In this document: piece after piece, positions 37,322-46,464 of the stretch
Position numbering within the stretch: the stretch's first letter is position 1
Layout of the letters: every line of letters begins with the position of its first letter
NCBI RefSeq assembly: GCF_041199995.1
Contig: NZ_CP165646.1
Coordinates: 806,001 to 870,000 of the forward strand
Direction: 5' to 3'
Source of the DNA: Leptotrichia sp. HSP-342
Lineage (GTDB): Bacteria; Fusobacteriota; Fusobacteriia; Fusobacteriales; Leptotrichiaceae
Length of the DNA: 64,000 bases
The notes under the pieces: generated by a model
The model's input: the letters and a program-made list of their open reading frames with translations, nothing else
What the model was told of the DNA's origin: nothing
The model's database searches: none
Translations under genes and position numbers: made by a program

Positions 37322-37915
37322 ATGAAAGTATTTTTAGCGACGAAAAATAAGGGAAAAATAAAAGATTTTGAAAAACTGACAGAAGGGATGGATTTGGAAG
37401 TTGTAACAATTTTAGACGGGCTTGATATTCCTGATGTTGTGGAGGATGGAGAAACTTTTGAGGAAAATTCACGAAAAAAGGCAAAGGAAATTGCAGATTA
37501 TACAAATATTGTGACAATTTCAGATGATTCAGGACTTTGCGTAGATGCTTTAGATGGAGGGCCTGGAGTTTATTCGGCAAGATTTGGAGGAGAAAATACG
37601 ACTGACAGCGAAAAGAACCAAAAAATGCTGGAACTTCTGAAGGATGTGAAAAAAGAAAATAGAAAAGCACATTTTGTATCTGTTGTAAGTATTGCCTTTC
37701 CAAATGGGGAAATTCATTCATTTCGTGGAGAAATAGAAGGAGAGATTTTGTTTGAAGCAAGAGGTAACAATGGGTTTGGCTACAATCCAATTTTTTATTC
37801 GTATGAGCTAGGAAAATCATTTGGAGAAGCAGATGACGAAGAAAGAAAAAGTGTGAGCCATCGGGCAAGAGCGTTCAGAAAACTTATTGCATCAGGACTT
37901 TTGGAAGAAAAGTAA
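37322..37915 (+). CDS. rdgB: XTP/dITP diphosphatase (non-canonical purine NTP pyrophosphatase)
   Basis: The 197-residue HAM1/RdgB enzyme clears ITP, dITP and XTP from the nucleotide pool. Signatures: FLATKNKGKIKDF, VEDGETFEENSRKKA, SDDSGLCVDALDGGPGVYSA, NGFGYNPIF and SHRARAF. The start ATG 37322 has AAAGGAAAG seven bases before it; in-frame sequence upstream to 37274 is not family-like. Confidence 0.94.
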   Translation: MKVFLATKNKGKIKDFEKLTEGMDLEVVTILDGLDIPDVVEDGETFEENSRKKAKEIADYTNIVTISDDSGLCVDALDGGPGVYSARFGGENTTDSEKNQKMLELLKDVKKENRKAHFVSVVSIAFPNGEIHSFRGEIEGEILFEARGNNGFGYNPIFYSYELGKSFGEADDEERKSVSHRARAFRKLIASGLLEEK

Positions 37916-38027
37916 ATATTAATTGTTTTTCAGACTAAAAAATAGATTTAGGTAAATTATAAATTTTGATTTCAGTTTTTAGTATTGTTTGTTAAATAAA
38001 AAAAAGGCTGGAAGGGAGCTGTTTATT

Positions 38028-38549
38028 ATGGAAATTACTAATGAAAAAATTGAACTTAATGGATTAATTCACAAGGGAGTGGATAAAATTCTGATATTAA
38101 TGGCGATATTGTCTATTGTTTATGGAATAGCATTTACTTTGCTGGAAAAAATTTCGGTTGTAAGGACAATTTCAGCTTTTTTGCCAGTTGCTGCCATTGT
38201 TGTCTGGATTTTGTTTATTTTTTTGAGAATTGACAAGTTAAAATTTGAAAATGGGGTGGTTTCATTAAATGGGAAAAATTTGGATAGTAAAAATACGACA
38301 GGATACATGGATAAATATGTAGGAACACCAAGAATACATTTAACAGTTAACGGAGAAAAAATATTATTCGAACCATACGTAAACCGTTACAGCAGAAGCG
38401 ACACTTCTAATAAAATCACAGCAATCGGATTTTCCCTAAAAGAAAAAGGAATACCCGAAATACAGTATCAAAAAATTTATCGTAAAATCCTGCTTTTGAG
38501 ATTAGTTATCCTTTTAGGAATAATGGCTCCATTAATAATAACAGTTTAG
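38028..38549 (+). CDS. Hypothetical membrane protein
   Basis: The protein has 173 residues from ATG 38028 (AAGGGAGC ribosome site). Two helices lie near the N-terminus (ILILMAILSIVYGIAF and AFLPVAAIVVWILFIFL), then a beta-rich stretch of about 80 residues that could be PH-like (KLKFENGVVSLNGKN), and a last helix (LVILLGIMAPLIITV). No family is recognised. It sits between rdgB and alr, 29 bp from the latter. Confidence 0.65.
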   Translation: MEITNEKIELNGLIHKGVDKILILMAILSIVYGIAFTLLEKISVVRTISAFLPVAAIVVWILFIFLRIDKLKFENGVVSLNGKNLDSKNTTGYMDKYVGTPRIHLTVNGEKILFEPYVNRYSRSDTSNKITAIGFSLKEKGIPEIQYQKIYRKILLLRLVILLGIMAPLIITV

Positions 38550-38578
38550 GAATTTGTTAAGGAGAGAAAAAATAAAAA

Positions 38579-39745
38579 ATGTTAGTAAATTTGGAAATAA
38601 ATAGGGAAAATCTAAAAAGGAACTTAGAAAAAATACGTTCTATAAATAAAAATATCGTTTGTGTAATTAAAGATAACGCTTATGGACTAGGAATTGAAAA
38701 TATTTTTCCGATATTGTTAGAAAATAATTGTAATTACTTTGCGGTGGCATATATTCAGGAAGCGATAAAAATTGGTGAAATTCTAAAAAATTTTGAAAAA
38801 GAAAAAAAATTAAACTTTTTGGAAAATAGAAAAATAAAGATAATGGCACTTAATTATATTGAGCCTAAAAATTTAAAATATGTGATAGAAAATAATGTTG
38901 AACTTACAATTTTTAATTTTTCACAATTATCAGATTACTTAAAAATTTTGGATAAATCCTTTGAAAATACAGTTTTGAAAATTCATATAAAAGTAAACAG
39001 TGGAATGAACAGGCTTGGATTCAATGAAAGCGAAATTTTGGAATTAATTGAGACAATAAAAAAATATGAAATGAATTCTAAAAATAATAAATTGGAAATA
39101 ATCTCTATTTTTTCTCATATTTCAGATGCGGAAAATCAAATTGAAACTGAAAAGCAAGTTGAAAAATATGAAAATATTTTAAAGATATTTGACAAAAATA
39201 ATGTAAAATACCAGTACAAACATTTGCAGGCAAGTCCGTTACTTTTTAAATACGGAGAAAAATACAATTATGATTTCGCACGTGTGGGAATGGCACTTTA
39301 TGGAATGGAGCCTTTATCTTATGATGTGGGATTATTAAACGTTATAACAGTAAAGTCGCAAATTATAAACACAAGAAATGTGAAAAAAAATGATAAAATT
39401 TCCTATGGAAGTAAAGGCATTGTAAACAGAGACTCTAAAATAGGCATTGTATCAATAGGCTATGCACACGGATTTCAAAAGCAAATTGAAAATTCAGAAG
39501 GAGCATATGTTTTAGTAAATGGTAAAAAGGCAAAAATCGTTGGAGAAATTTGTATGGATATGATTTTTATTGATTTAACGGACATAGAAAATGTGGAAGT
39601 AAATGATGAAGTTGTAATTATCGGAAGTCAGAGAAATATTGAAAATGGAATTACTGAAAAAATAACATTGAGGCAAGTGGCAAAGTGGACTGGGACGATA
39701 CAGGACGATGTGCTGACTAAGTTTTCGGAAATAAAAAAACAGTAG
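38579..39745 (+). CDS. alr: Alanine racemase
   Basis: The PLP enzyme makes D-alanine for peptidoglycan. The 388 residues include the PLP Lys in VCVIKDNAYGLG (near 38), KVNSGMNRLGF, FARVGMALYG, the catalytic Tyr in IVSIGYAHGFQ and GEICMDMIFIDL. The start ATG follows AAGGAGAG, 29 bp after the previous gene. Confidence 0.94.
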   Translation: MLVNLEINRENLKRNLEKIRSINKNIVCVIKDNAYGLGIENIFPILLENNCNYFAVAYIQEAIKIGEILKNFEKEKKLNFLENRKIKIMALNYIEPKNLKYVIENNVELTIFNFSQLSDYLKILDKSFENTVLKIHIKVNSGMNRLGFNESEILELIETIKKYEMNSKNNKLEIISIFSHISDAENQIETEKQVEKYENILKIFDKNNVKYQYKHLQASPLLFKYGEKYNYDFARVGMALYGMEPLSYDVGLLNVITVKSQIINTRNVKKNDKISYGSKGIVNRDSKIGIVSIGYAHGFQKQIENSEGAYVLVNGKKAKIVGEICMDMIFIDLTDIENVEVNDEVVIIGSQRNIENGITEKITLRQVAKWTGTIQDDVLTKFSEIKKQ

Positions 39746-39810
39746 ATTGATTTGGATTTGAATTTTTTTATATTTATGTCACACGAATTACTAATGAAAA
39801 GAGGTGTTAG

Positions 39811-40533
39811 ATGCTAAGTGAAAATGTGAAATGGGAACGGGAAAGTATTATAATGAAATGGACTGAAGTCGGATTTTTTCATGAAGATTTAGGTGATTGG
39901 ATTTATGATGACAGGTATGAAAAAGAGATGATTAAAATTATGAAAAAAGATAAGGCTGTATTTTGGGGTGAAGAATATAATTTAAAGTGGAGAAATTATT
40001 ATGGAGAAAACAAAAACGAGGAGAAATACAACTGGGAACTAAGTAATTGTGAGAATGTTTACTTACGTAGATTTGGAAATATGATTTATACTGTTCCAAA
40101 TTATCTTGAGGCACATGAAAAACATTATTTTTTCACATCTATGGGATTTACTGTGGAAAATATGAAACTGATTTATTCTAATAAGGAAATATTGGAAATG
40201 GAAATTTTGACACTAAAGGATGTTATTTATCAATGGTTATTTACGAGTCATTACAGTGATGATTTTATAAATAACTTGAAAGAATATGCAAGTGCATTAA
40301 TAAATCAGATTTATTTTGTTGACGATGAAAGAATAGATGAGAATATTGACAAAAATTTCAGGAAAATAGTTAATTTGAAAGAAAATGAAGTAAAACTTGA
40401 AAGAATAGATATTTCTAAATTTGAAACGGTTGATGTATATTTAGAAAATGGAACAGTTTGGCAGGCATTTTTACGAAAGAATGAAAAGTTATATTTAAAT
40501 ACAGATGTTGATGTCAGCATTCGGATATTGTAG
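39811..40533 (+). CDS. Hypothetical cytosolic protein
   Basis: The 240-residue, Trp- and Tyr-rich, acidic protein has no signal or helices in the membrane. It starts at ATG 39811 behind AGAGGTG; a second possible start is ATG 39853 (MKWTEVGFFHEDLGDW). No domain is recognised. A terminator follows at 40585. Confidence 0.6.
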   Translation: MLSENVKWERESIIMKWTEVGFFHEDLGDWIYDDRYEKEMIKIMKKDKAVFWGEEYNLKWRNYYGENKNEEKYNWELSNCENVYLRRFGNMIYTVPNYLEAHEKHYFFTSMGFTVENMKLIYSNKEILEMEILTLKDVIYQWLFTSHYSDDFINNLKEYASALINQIYFVDDERIDENIDKNFRKIVNLKENEVKLERIDISKFETVDVYLENGTVWQAFLRKNEKLYLNTDVDVSIRIL

Positions 40534-40584
40534 AGAATTTTGAAACAAAATTTAAAGAGAAAACTTTATTAGAAAAAATATTAG

Positions 40585-40614
40585 AATCACGGTTTGAGTA
40601 ACTGTGGTTTTTTT
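40585..40614 (+). terminator. Terminator downstream of the 39.8 kb gene
   Basis: AATCACGGTT pairs with AACTGTGGTT (two G-U pairs) around TGAGT, followed by seven T. Confidence 0.75.
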
Positions 40615-40748
40615 ATAATTTGATAATTTTATTAAAAAAATTAAATTTAATTCTTAAGTATCTATCTTAAAGATTTTTGTAATTTTATTTATAAATATTA
40701 TGATTAATAAATGTTTTTTCTTATTTCATTTATATGTTTTTTTAACGT

Positions 40749-40776
40749 AAGGGCATCAGACGCCATGCCCTTTTTC
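40749..40776 (+). terminator. Terminator-like hairpin
   Basis: AAGGGCAT pairs with ATGCCCTT, loop CAGACGCC, then T-run. The T-run runs into repeat copy A. Confidence 0.55.
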
Positions 40777-40833
40777 GCAATAACAGTTATTTTAACATAT
40801 TTAACTGACTGCTACTTAAAGATAATGGCGAAA
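40773..40833 (+). repeat. 61 bp REP/MITE-like element, copy A
   Basis: It begins TTTCGCAATAA, ends ATGGCGAAA, and contains GTTATTTTAACATA. The ends TTTCGC and GCGAAA are inverted repeats. Copies B and C have the same length, ends and core. Confidence 0.65.
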
Positions 40834-40886
40834 CGTTCTACGAACTACCCCACTTTACGCAAAACTTTCTTATAAAGAAAAAATAA

Positions 40887-40926
40887 AACTCGCTTCGTAA
40901 AACTACGCTCACTTTCGCAAATAAGA
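40887..40926 (+). repeat. Imperfect inverted repeat, left arm
   Basis: AAACTCGCT followed by CTCACTTTCGCAAATAA recurs in inverted form at 41188-41222 (AAACTCGCT, CTCATTTTCGCAAATAA on the minus strand). The arms enclose about 260 bp without an ORF. Confidence 0.45.
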
Positions 40927-40974
40927 GTTATTTTAACATAAATAAGTTCTATCATTATAAAAATTATGGCGAAA
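40913..40974 (+). repeat. 62 bp REP/MITE-like element, copy B
   Basis: Same layout as copy A: TTTCGCAAATAAG at the start, GTTATTTTAACATAAATAA inside, ATGGCGAAA at the end. Confidence 0.65.
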
Positions 40975-41082
40975 GAAATACATTCGTATTTAGTTATTTT
41001 TCCTTTAACGAAATTTTGCTTATTTAATATTTTCTAAATACAAAAGCCTAGAATTTAAATATAATAATCTATATAATTTAGT

Positions 41083-41120
41083 ATAGAATGTCGTGATTTT
41101 TTTGGAACGAAAACGACTAA
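41083..41120 (+). repeat. Dispersed intergenic motif, copy 2
   Basis: ATAGAATGTCGTGATTTTTT then GGAACGAAAACGAC; matches the motif at 13232-13265. GTCG and CGAC at the ends can form a stem. Confidence 0.4.
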
Positions 41121-41187
41121 ACACATTTATGTGTTTCGTTCGCCAGAACCTTCATAGTAAATATATTTTATAGAGCTGCTCTAATCT

Positions 41188-41228
41188 TTATTTGCGAAAA
41201 TGAGTGTTAGCGAGTTTCGTTTTCGTAG
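41188..41228 (-). repeat. Imperfect inverted repeat, right arm
   Basis: Reverse-strand counterpart of the arm at 40887-40926. Confidence 0.45.
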
Positions 41229-41333
41229 TAATTTAGGTTTATCCAAATAATAAATGTTTAGACTATTTTCCCAAATAAAATTTGGGAATATTTCAAAAAA
41301 ATGCTTAGACAAGCCAGGGTTAGTGTGTAGCAC

Positions 41334-41394
41334 TTTCGCCATTCTCTTTAATATGCCATTATTTAAATATATTAAAATAACTTTTATTGCGAAA
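41334..41394 (-). repeat. 61 bp REP/MITE-like element, copy C (inverted)
   Basis: Read on the minus strand, it starts TTTCGCAATAAAAG, contains GTTATTTTAATATATTTAA, and ends AATGGCGAAA, like copies A and B. Confidence 0.65.
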
Positions 41395-41719
41395 TGAGGC
41401 GAAATGGCGATTGATTTCCCTTGCTTATATAAAAAGAAAAAACATGAAATTATGAAAAAATATTTATTAATAATAAGCAGTTTTTCAAAACTTAAACAAA
41501 AATCCCTTATATAGATACTTAATGACTAAATTTAACTAAAGGATATTTTATAGTTATATAGGTTGTATAATAGAAAAAATGACTTTGTTTTCATAACTTT
41601 TTTTGATTTTTAATCTTTAAATAGGAATATAGTATTAATAAAAATATTATTCTATACCGATATAGTTTATATTTTTTATAAAATTATTTATAAATTATTT
41701 GATTAGCATTGAAAAAAAC

Positions 41720-41747
41720 TGTAAAAAATTGTAAAATAGGTTATAAT
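41720..41747 (+). promoter_or_regulatory. Probable pepT promoter
   Basis: A perfect -10 TATAAT (41742-41747) with a weak -35 TGTAAA 16 bases upstream, 31 bases before the ATG. Confidence 0.35.
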
Positions 41748-41777
41748 TATAAAATATGGAGAAAGTAGGAAAAATAA

Positions 41778-43019
41778 ATGGATTTGAACAAATATGAAAC
41801 ATTAAAGGATAGATTTTTGAAATATGTAAAGATTGAAACTAGATCGGATGAAAAAAGTGAGAGCATCCCATCCACACCAACACAGCTTGAATTTGCTAAA
41901 ATGCTTGTAAAAGAGCTGGAAGAAATAGGGATGGAAGATGTTTATGTGAACGAAAATTGCTTTGTTAATGCAACTTTAAAAAGTAATGTTGATAGAGATG
42001 TGAAAACTGTTGGATTTATTGCACATATGGATACTGCTGATTTTAATGCAGTTAATGTAAATCCACAGATTGTCGAAAACTATGATGGGAAAGATATTAT
42101 TTTGAATAAGGAACAAAATATTGTCCTATCTGCCGATGAATTTCCAAATTTGAAGGAATATGTTGGAAAAACTGTAATTACTACTGATGGAACAACTCTT
42201 TTAGGGGCTGACGACAAGGCTGGAGTTGTGGAAATTATAGAGGCTATGAAATATTTGATTAACCATCCAGAAATCAAGCACGGAACGGTAAAAGTAGCAT
42301 TTGGGCCTGATGAGGAAATTGGGCGTGGAGCAGACAACTTTAATGTAGATGAATTTGGAGCGGATTTTGCCTATACAATGGATGGCGGACCAGTGGGAGA
42401 ACTTGAATACGAAAGTTTTAATGCAGCTGGAGCTGTATTTAAAGTAAAAGGAAAAAGCGTTCATCCAGGAACAGCCAAAGGAAAAATGATAAATGCAAGT
42501 TTAATAGCTGCAAAAATTATAAATAGCTTTCCAGCAGATGAAGTACCTGAAAAGACAGAAGGATACGAAGGATTTTATTTTCTTGAAAAAATTCGTGCAA
42601 ATTGTGAAGATGCTGAATTATCATACATTTTGAGAGACCACGACAGACAGAAGTTTGAAGAAAAAAAGAAATTTGCTGAAAATGTCGCAAAAAAAATTAA
42701 TGAAAAATACAAAAAAGAATTAGTAACATTAGAAATAAAAGATCAATATTACAACATGGGAGAAATTATAAAAGATCACATGGAAATCGTAGAAATAGCT
42801 AAAAAAGCAATGGAAAACCTTGAAATAGAACCAATAATCAAGCCAATCCGTGGTGGAACAGACGGCTCAAAAATTTCATTCATGGGACTTCCAACACCAA
42901 ATATTTTTGCAGGCGGAGAAAATTTCCATGGGAAATATGAATTTGTAGCACTTGAGAGTATGATTCTAGCAACTGATGTGATTGTGGAGATTGTAAGATT
43001 GAATGCTGAAAGGGAGTAA
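41778..43019 (+). CDS. pepT: Peptidase T (tripeptide aminopeptidase)
   Basis: This M20B zinc aminopeptidase removes N-terminal residues from tripeptides in the cytosol. The 413 residues include the metal ligands in GFIAHMDTADF and LLGADDKAGV, the catalytic FGPDEEIGRGA, AYTMDGGPVGELEYE, KSVHPGTAKGKM and PIRGGTDGSKISFMGLPTPN with GGENFHGKYE. The ATG follows GGAGAAAGTAGG. It leads a short group with the next gene (3 bp apart). Confidence 0.95.
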   Translation: MDLNKYETLKDRFLKYVKIETRSDEKSESIPSTPTQLEFAKMLVKELEEIGMEDVYVNENCFVNATLKSNVDRDVKTVGFIAHMDTADFNAVNVNPQIVENYDGKDIILNKEQNIVLSADEFPNLKEYVGKTVITTDGTTLLGADDKAGVVEIIEAMKYLINHPEIKHGTVKVAFGPDEEIGRGADNFNVDEFGADFAYTMDGGPVGELEYESFNAAGAVFKVKGKSVHPGTAKGKMINASLIAAKIINSFPADEVPEKTEGYEGFYFLEKIRANCEDAELSYILRDHDRQKFEEKKKFAENVAKKINEKYKKELVTLEIKDQYYNMGEIIKDHMEIVEIAKKAMENLEIEPIIKPIRGGTDGSKISFMGLPTPNIFAGGENFHGKYEFVALESMILATDVIVEIVRLNAERE

Positions 43020-43022
43020 AAA

Positions 43023-43745
43023 ATGCGTAAGGCGGCACTAAAAACTTATCTGTATGAAATAATTTTTATATTAATTTATAAATTAAGCATGGACATATTT
43101 TTGAGAGTGTCTTATTTTGTATATTTTTTATTATGGATATTGTCAGTAATAATAATGATATATTTATTTCCGTATTTAATAATATTTTTGATAGGAAATC
43201 ATTATTTATTTGTTAAATTAGATCCTGAAAAATATATTTTAATAGTAGAAAAAATGTACAAAATTTTTAAAATTAATATTATGAAAGATTTTATCAAAAT
43301 TAATTTATCAGTTTGTTATTGGTTGCTAAACGAGAAAGAAAAAGCGTTAAAGTATTTAAATGAAATAAAAATAACTAGATTAACGTTGCCAATAATAAAA
43401 TATTGCTACTATAGAAATTTAATGGAATATAAATATTTTATGGGAGAAAAAGAGGAAGCAAGAAAAATATTTGACGAAAATTTTAGAAAAAGTGGAGAAA
43501 AACTTGAAATAGGGATTATGTTGGATTATGAAAATAATCCGCAACAGAAAATTATTGAATTGGAAAAGCTATTGAAAGGGAAAAGAAAATTGTACCAAAT
43601 AGAGATAAAGTTCAATTTAGCTAAAACATATGAAGAAATTGGAAATTTTGAAAAAGCAAAAGAGTTATATAAAGAAGTGGCTGAAAAAGGTAATAAACTT
43701 TATATGGGGAAAATTGCACAGGAGAAAATTTTGGAACTGAGTTGA
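43023..43745 (+). CDS. Membrane-anchored TPR protein, hypothetical
   Basis: The 240-residue product has two long hydrophobic stretches in residues 10-62 (FLLWILSVIIMIYLFPYLII), then a soluble helical region ending in a clear TPR (NLAKTYEEIGNFEKAKELYK). It is translated 3 bp after pepT (GGGAG ribosome site inside the pepT end), so co-expression is likely. Function is unknown. Confidence 0.7.
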   Translation: MRKAALKTYLYEIIFILIYKLSMDIFLRVSYFVYFLLWILSVIIMIYLFPYLIIFLIGNHYLFVKLDPEKYILIVEKMYKIFKINIMKDFIKINLSVCYWLLNEKEKALKYLNEIKITRLTLPIIKYCYYRNLMEYKYFMGEKEEARKIFDENFRKSGEKLEIGIMLDYENNPQQKIIELEKLLKGKRKLYQIEIKFNLAKTYEEIGNFEKAKELYKEVAEKGNKLYMGKIAQEKILELS

Positions 43746-43759
43746 GAAGGAGTAAAAAA

Positions 43760-43978
43760 ATGAAAAAGTTTTTATTGATTAGTTTTATTTTAAGCAGTAT
43801 TTATGGATTTTCGACAAAGATAAATACATCGAAAAATAATACTTCGGTAACTAAAAATATTGGTAAAATAACTATATTAAAGATGCTGTAAGTGAAAATG
43901 ATATAAAAAATTGAAGAGATAGCTAAAGAAAAAGGGACAATTTACAACTTGTAGAGCAACTAACGAGATTTAAAATAT
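43760..43978 (+). pseudogene. Truncated small secreted protein gene
   Basis: ATG 43760 behind AGAAGGAG starts a signal peptide (MKKFLLISFILSSIYGFS) and ends after 43 codons at 43889-43891. Beyond the stop, other frames read DAVSENDIK and EEIAKEKGTIYNL, as if the original gene went on. It looks like a decayed gene. Confidence 0.45.
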
Positions 43979-43999
43979 AAAATGAAAGGCGTGATTTAA

Positions 44000-44757
44000 A
44001 TGTTTGATTTAGCTGGGGAAGTTGCTCTTGTTACAGGTGGAGCAAAAGGTATTGGAAAAGGAATTGCAAAGGCTTTGAAACAGGCAAGAGCAAAAGTGAT
44101 TATAGGAGATATTGACAAAAAAAGAGGGAAAGAAGTTGCAAATGAGATAGGAGTTGAATTTCGTCATTTTGATGTTACAAATAAAGATTTGGTAGATTAT
44201 ACAATTCAAAGTATTTACGAAGAATATGGAAAACTTAGTATACTTTGTTCAAATGCAGGTATTTTTCCTAGAACAAATATTGAAAATATAACGGAAGAAG
44301 AATGGGATAAGGTACAGAATGTAAATATGAAAGGGAGTTTTTTTGTAACACAAGCAACATTAAAATATATGAAAAAACAAAGTTATGGACGAGTAATACT
44401 GACTTCTTCAATTACAGGACCTATTACAGGACTTTCAGGATGGGCACATTACGGAGCGAGCAAATCCGCTCAACTTGGATTTATGCGTAGTGCAGCATTA
44501 GAAATGCAAAATATGGAATTACAGTAAACGCAATTCAGCCAGGAAATATATTAAGTGATGGACTTTTAAACATGGAAAATTCTAAAAATTATACAAAATA
44601 TATAAGAGAAATAATACCGTTGTATACTTTGGGAAAACCAGAAGATATAGGGTATACAGCGGTTTTCTTAGCAAGCCGTGAAGCTGGATTTATTACAGGA
44701 CAGACAATAGTTGTGGATGGTGGACAAGTGCTTTTAGAAACTCCTATAAATGTTTAG
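44000..44757 (+). pseudogene. Short-chain dehydrogenase/reductase with a frameshift
   Basis: The first part (44000-44527) has the NAD(P) site VTGGAKGIGKGIA, SNAGIFPRTNIE, LTSSITGP and the catalytic YGASK. At the A-run 44508-44511 one base is missing: restoring it gives MQKYGITVNAIQPGNILSDG and the normal SDR tail GQTIVVDGGQ to the stop at 44755-44757. All active-site residues are on the first piece. It is either a recent inactivation, slippage-tolerant expression, or a sequencing error in a homopolymer. The substrate is unknown. Confidence 0.85.
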
Positions 44758-44794
44758 AATTTAGTATGACATAAAAAAACTTTTGAAAAAAGTA

Positions 44795-44824
44795 TTGAAA
44801 TTACGGTTTATTTCGTGCTAAAAT
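44795..44824 (+). promoter_or_regulatory. Promoter of guaB
   Basis: TTGAAA (44795-44800), 18 bases, TAAAAT (44819-44824) with TGC before the -10. The leader of about 105 nt shows no purine riboswitch core. Confidence 0.6.
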
Positions 44825-44935
44825 AATATAATTTAAAAAAGAAATATTATATAAAAAGAGTTTTTATAAAATTTCTCTTAATTTACTAAATTTGCAGGAT
44901 AAAAATAAAAAAATAGAATAAGGAGGATATTTAAA

Positions 44936-46411
44936 ATGAGTCAAAAAGACAAAATTGTAATTTCTGAAGGATTAACTTTTGATGATGTACTATTAATTCC
45001 ACAAGCATCGGATGTGGTACCGCATGAAGTATCATTAAAAACGAATTTAACTAAAAAATTGGTACTAAATATACCAATACTAAGTGCCGCAATGGACACT
45101 GTTACAGAATCAAAACTTGCAATTGCACTTGCAAGAGAAGGTGGAATTGGATTTATTCATAAAAATATGACAATTGAAAGACAGGCTGAAGAGGTATCAA
45201 AAGTAAAAAGATACGAAAGCGGTATGATTACAAATCCGATTACATTAAAGGAAGACGCTATTTTAAAAGATGCAAATGACTTAATGAAAAATTATAAAGT
45301 TTCAGGACTTCCTGTAGTTGATAACGACGGTAATTTAAAGGGAATTATTACTAATCGTGACTTGAAATATAGAGAAGATTTATCATTAAAAGTTGTAGAT
45401 ATTATGACAAAAGATAACTTGGTAACTGCACCTGTTGGAACAACTCTTGAAGGTGCAAAATCTATTCTTCTGGAAAATAGAATAGAAAAATTACCAATAG
45501 TTGAAGGTACTAAATTAAAAGGTTTAATTACAATTAAAGATATTGACAATGTTATAAATTATCCTAATGCTGCAAAAGATGAACATGGTAGACTTAGAGT
45601 GGGAGCAGGAGTTGGAGTTGGAACTGATACAGTAAGAAGAGTTGCAGCTCTAGTAGAAGCTGGAGTTGATATTATTGCTGTTGATTCGGCACACGGACAT
45701 TCAAAAGGAGTTATTAATAAAATAAAGGAAATTAGAGAGGCTTTCCCTGATTTAGACATAATCGGAGGAAATATCGTAACTCCAGAGGCAGCGCTTGACT
45801 TGATAGAAGCAGGAGTAAATGCAGTGAAAGTAGGAGTTGGACCAGGTTCAATCTGTACAACTAGAGTTGTTTCAGGAGTTGGAGTACCACAAATTTCGGC
45901 TGTAATGAATATTGCGGAAGTTTGTAAGGATAAAGGAATCGGACTTATTGCCGATGGTGGAATAAAATTATCTGGAGATGTTGTAAAAGCTATTGCGGCT
46001 GGAGCGGACTGTGTTATGCTAGGAGGAATGCTTGCAGGAACTGATGAAGCGCCAGGAGAAGAAATTTTGTATAATGGAAGAAAATTTAAGACTTATGCAG
46101 GGATGGGTTCACTTGCGGCTATGAAGAGAGGAAGCAGCGACAGATATTTTCAGCTTGAAGCAGCAACAGAGAAATTAGTTCCAGAAGGAATTGAATCAAT
46201 GGTTCCATATAAAGGTGCGTTAAAGGATACAGTTTACCAAATTTGTGGTGGACTTCGTTCTGGAATGGGATATTGTGGAACTGGTACAATTAAGGAATTA
46301 AAAGAAAATGGAAAATTTGTAAAAATAACAGGAGCAGGACTGAAGGAAAGCCATCCACACGATGTTATTATTACAAAGGAAGCGCCAAACTACAATAATT
46401 CAAATAACTAG
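44936..46411 (+). CDS. guaB: IMP dehydrogenase
   Basis: The enzyme oxidises IMP to XMP, the committed step to GTP. In 491 residues it shows [20 protein letters not shown], two CBS domains (about 95-210), [12 protein letters not shown], the catalytic-Cys loop [33 protein letters not shown] and the flap region. AAGGAGGATATTT precedes the ATG. It stands alone on its transcript or reads into the next gene; there is no clear terminator. Confidence 0.97.
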   Translation: MSQKDKIVISEGLTFDDVLLIPQASDVVPHEVSLKTNLTKKLVLNIPILSAAMDTVTESKLAIALAREGGIGFIHKNMTIERQAEEVSKVKRYESGMITNPITLKEDAILKDANDLMKNYKVSGLPVVDNDGNLKGIITNRDLKYREDLSLKVVDIMTKDNLVTAPVGTTLEGAKSILLENRIEKLPIVEGTKLKGLITIKDIDNVINYPNAAKDEHGRLRVGAGVGVGTDTVRRVAALVEAGVDIIAVDSAHGHSKGVINKIKEIREAFPDLDIIGGNIVTPEAALDLIEAGVNAVKVGVGPGSICTTRVVSGVGVPQISAVMNIAEVCKDKGIGLIADGGIKLSGDVVKAIAAGADCVMLGGMLAGTDEAPGEEILYNGRKFKTYAGMGSLAAMKRGSSDRYFQLEAATEKLVPEGIESMVPYKGALKDTVYQICGGLRSGMGYCGTGTIKELKENGKFVKITGAGLKESHPHDVIITKEAPNYNNSNN

Positions 46412-46464
46412 AAGATATCTAAAAAATTTAAAAATTGAATTATGAATTCAATGAAAGGATGAGA

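Larger units (their letters stand above)
40534..41777. other. Gene-free region with hairpins and repeats
   Basis: No ORF of note lies on either strand. The region holds two terminator-like hairpins, three copies of a 61-62 bp repeat, a pair of longer imperfect inverted repeats and a copy of the 13.2 kb motif; the last 370 bp are plain A+T-rich sequence before the pepT promoter. Confidence 0.7.

Noticed and set aside
37236..37868. Minus-strand open frame of 210 codons
   Set aside because: Antisense to rdgB; Leu/His/Phe-rich text typical of a shadow and no family match by eye.
40534..41777. CRISPR array in the repeat-rich region
   Set aside because: Only three copies, unequal spacing, one inverted, and no cas genes; it does not fit a CRISPR array.
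40534..41777. Replication origin
   Set aside because: The region is A+T-rich, but I see no cluster of DnaA boxes and no dnaA/dnaN nearby.
44825..44935. Purine riboswitch before guaB
   Set aside because: The leader lacks the conserved loop and junction sequences; it is plain A+T-rich DNA.
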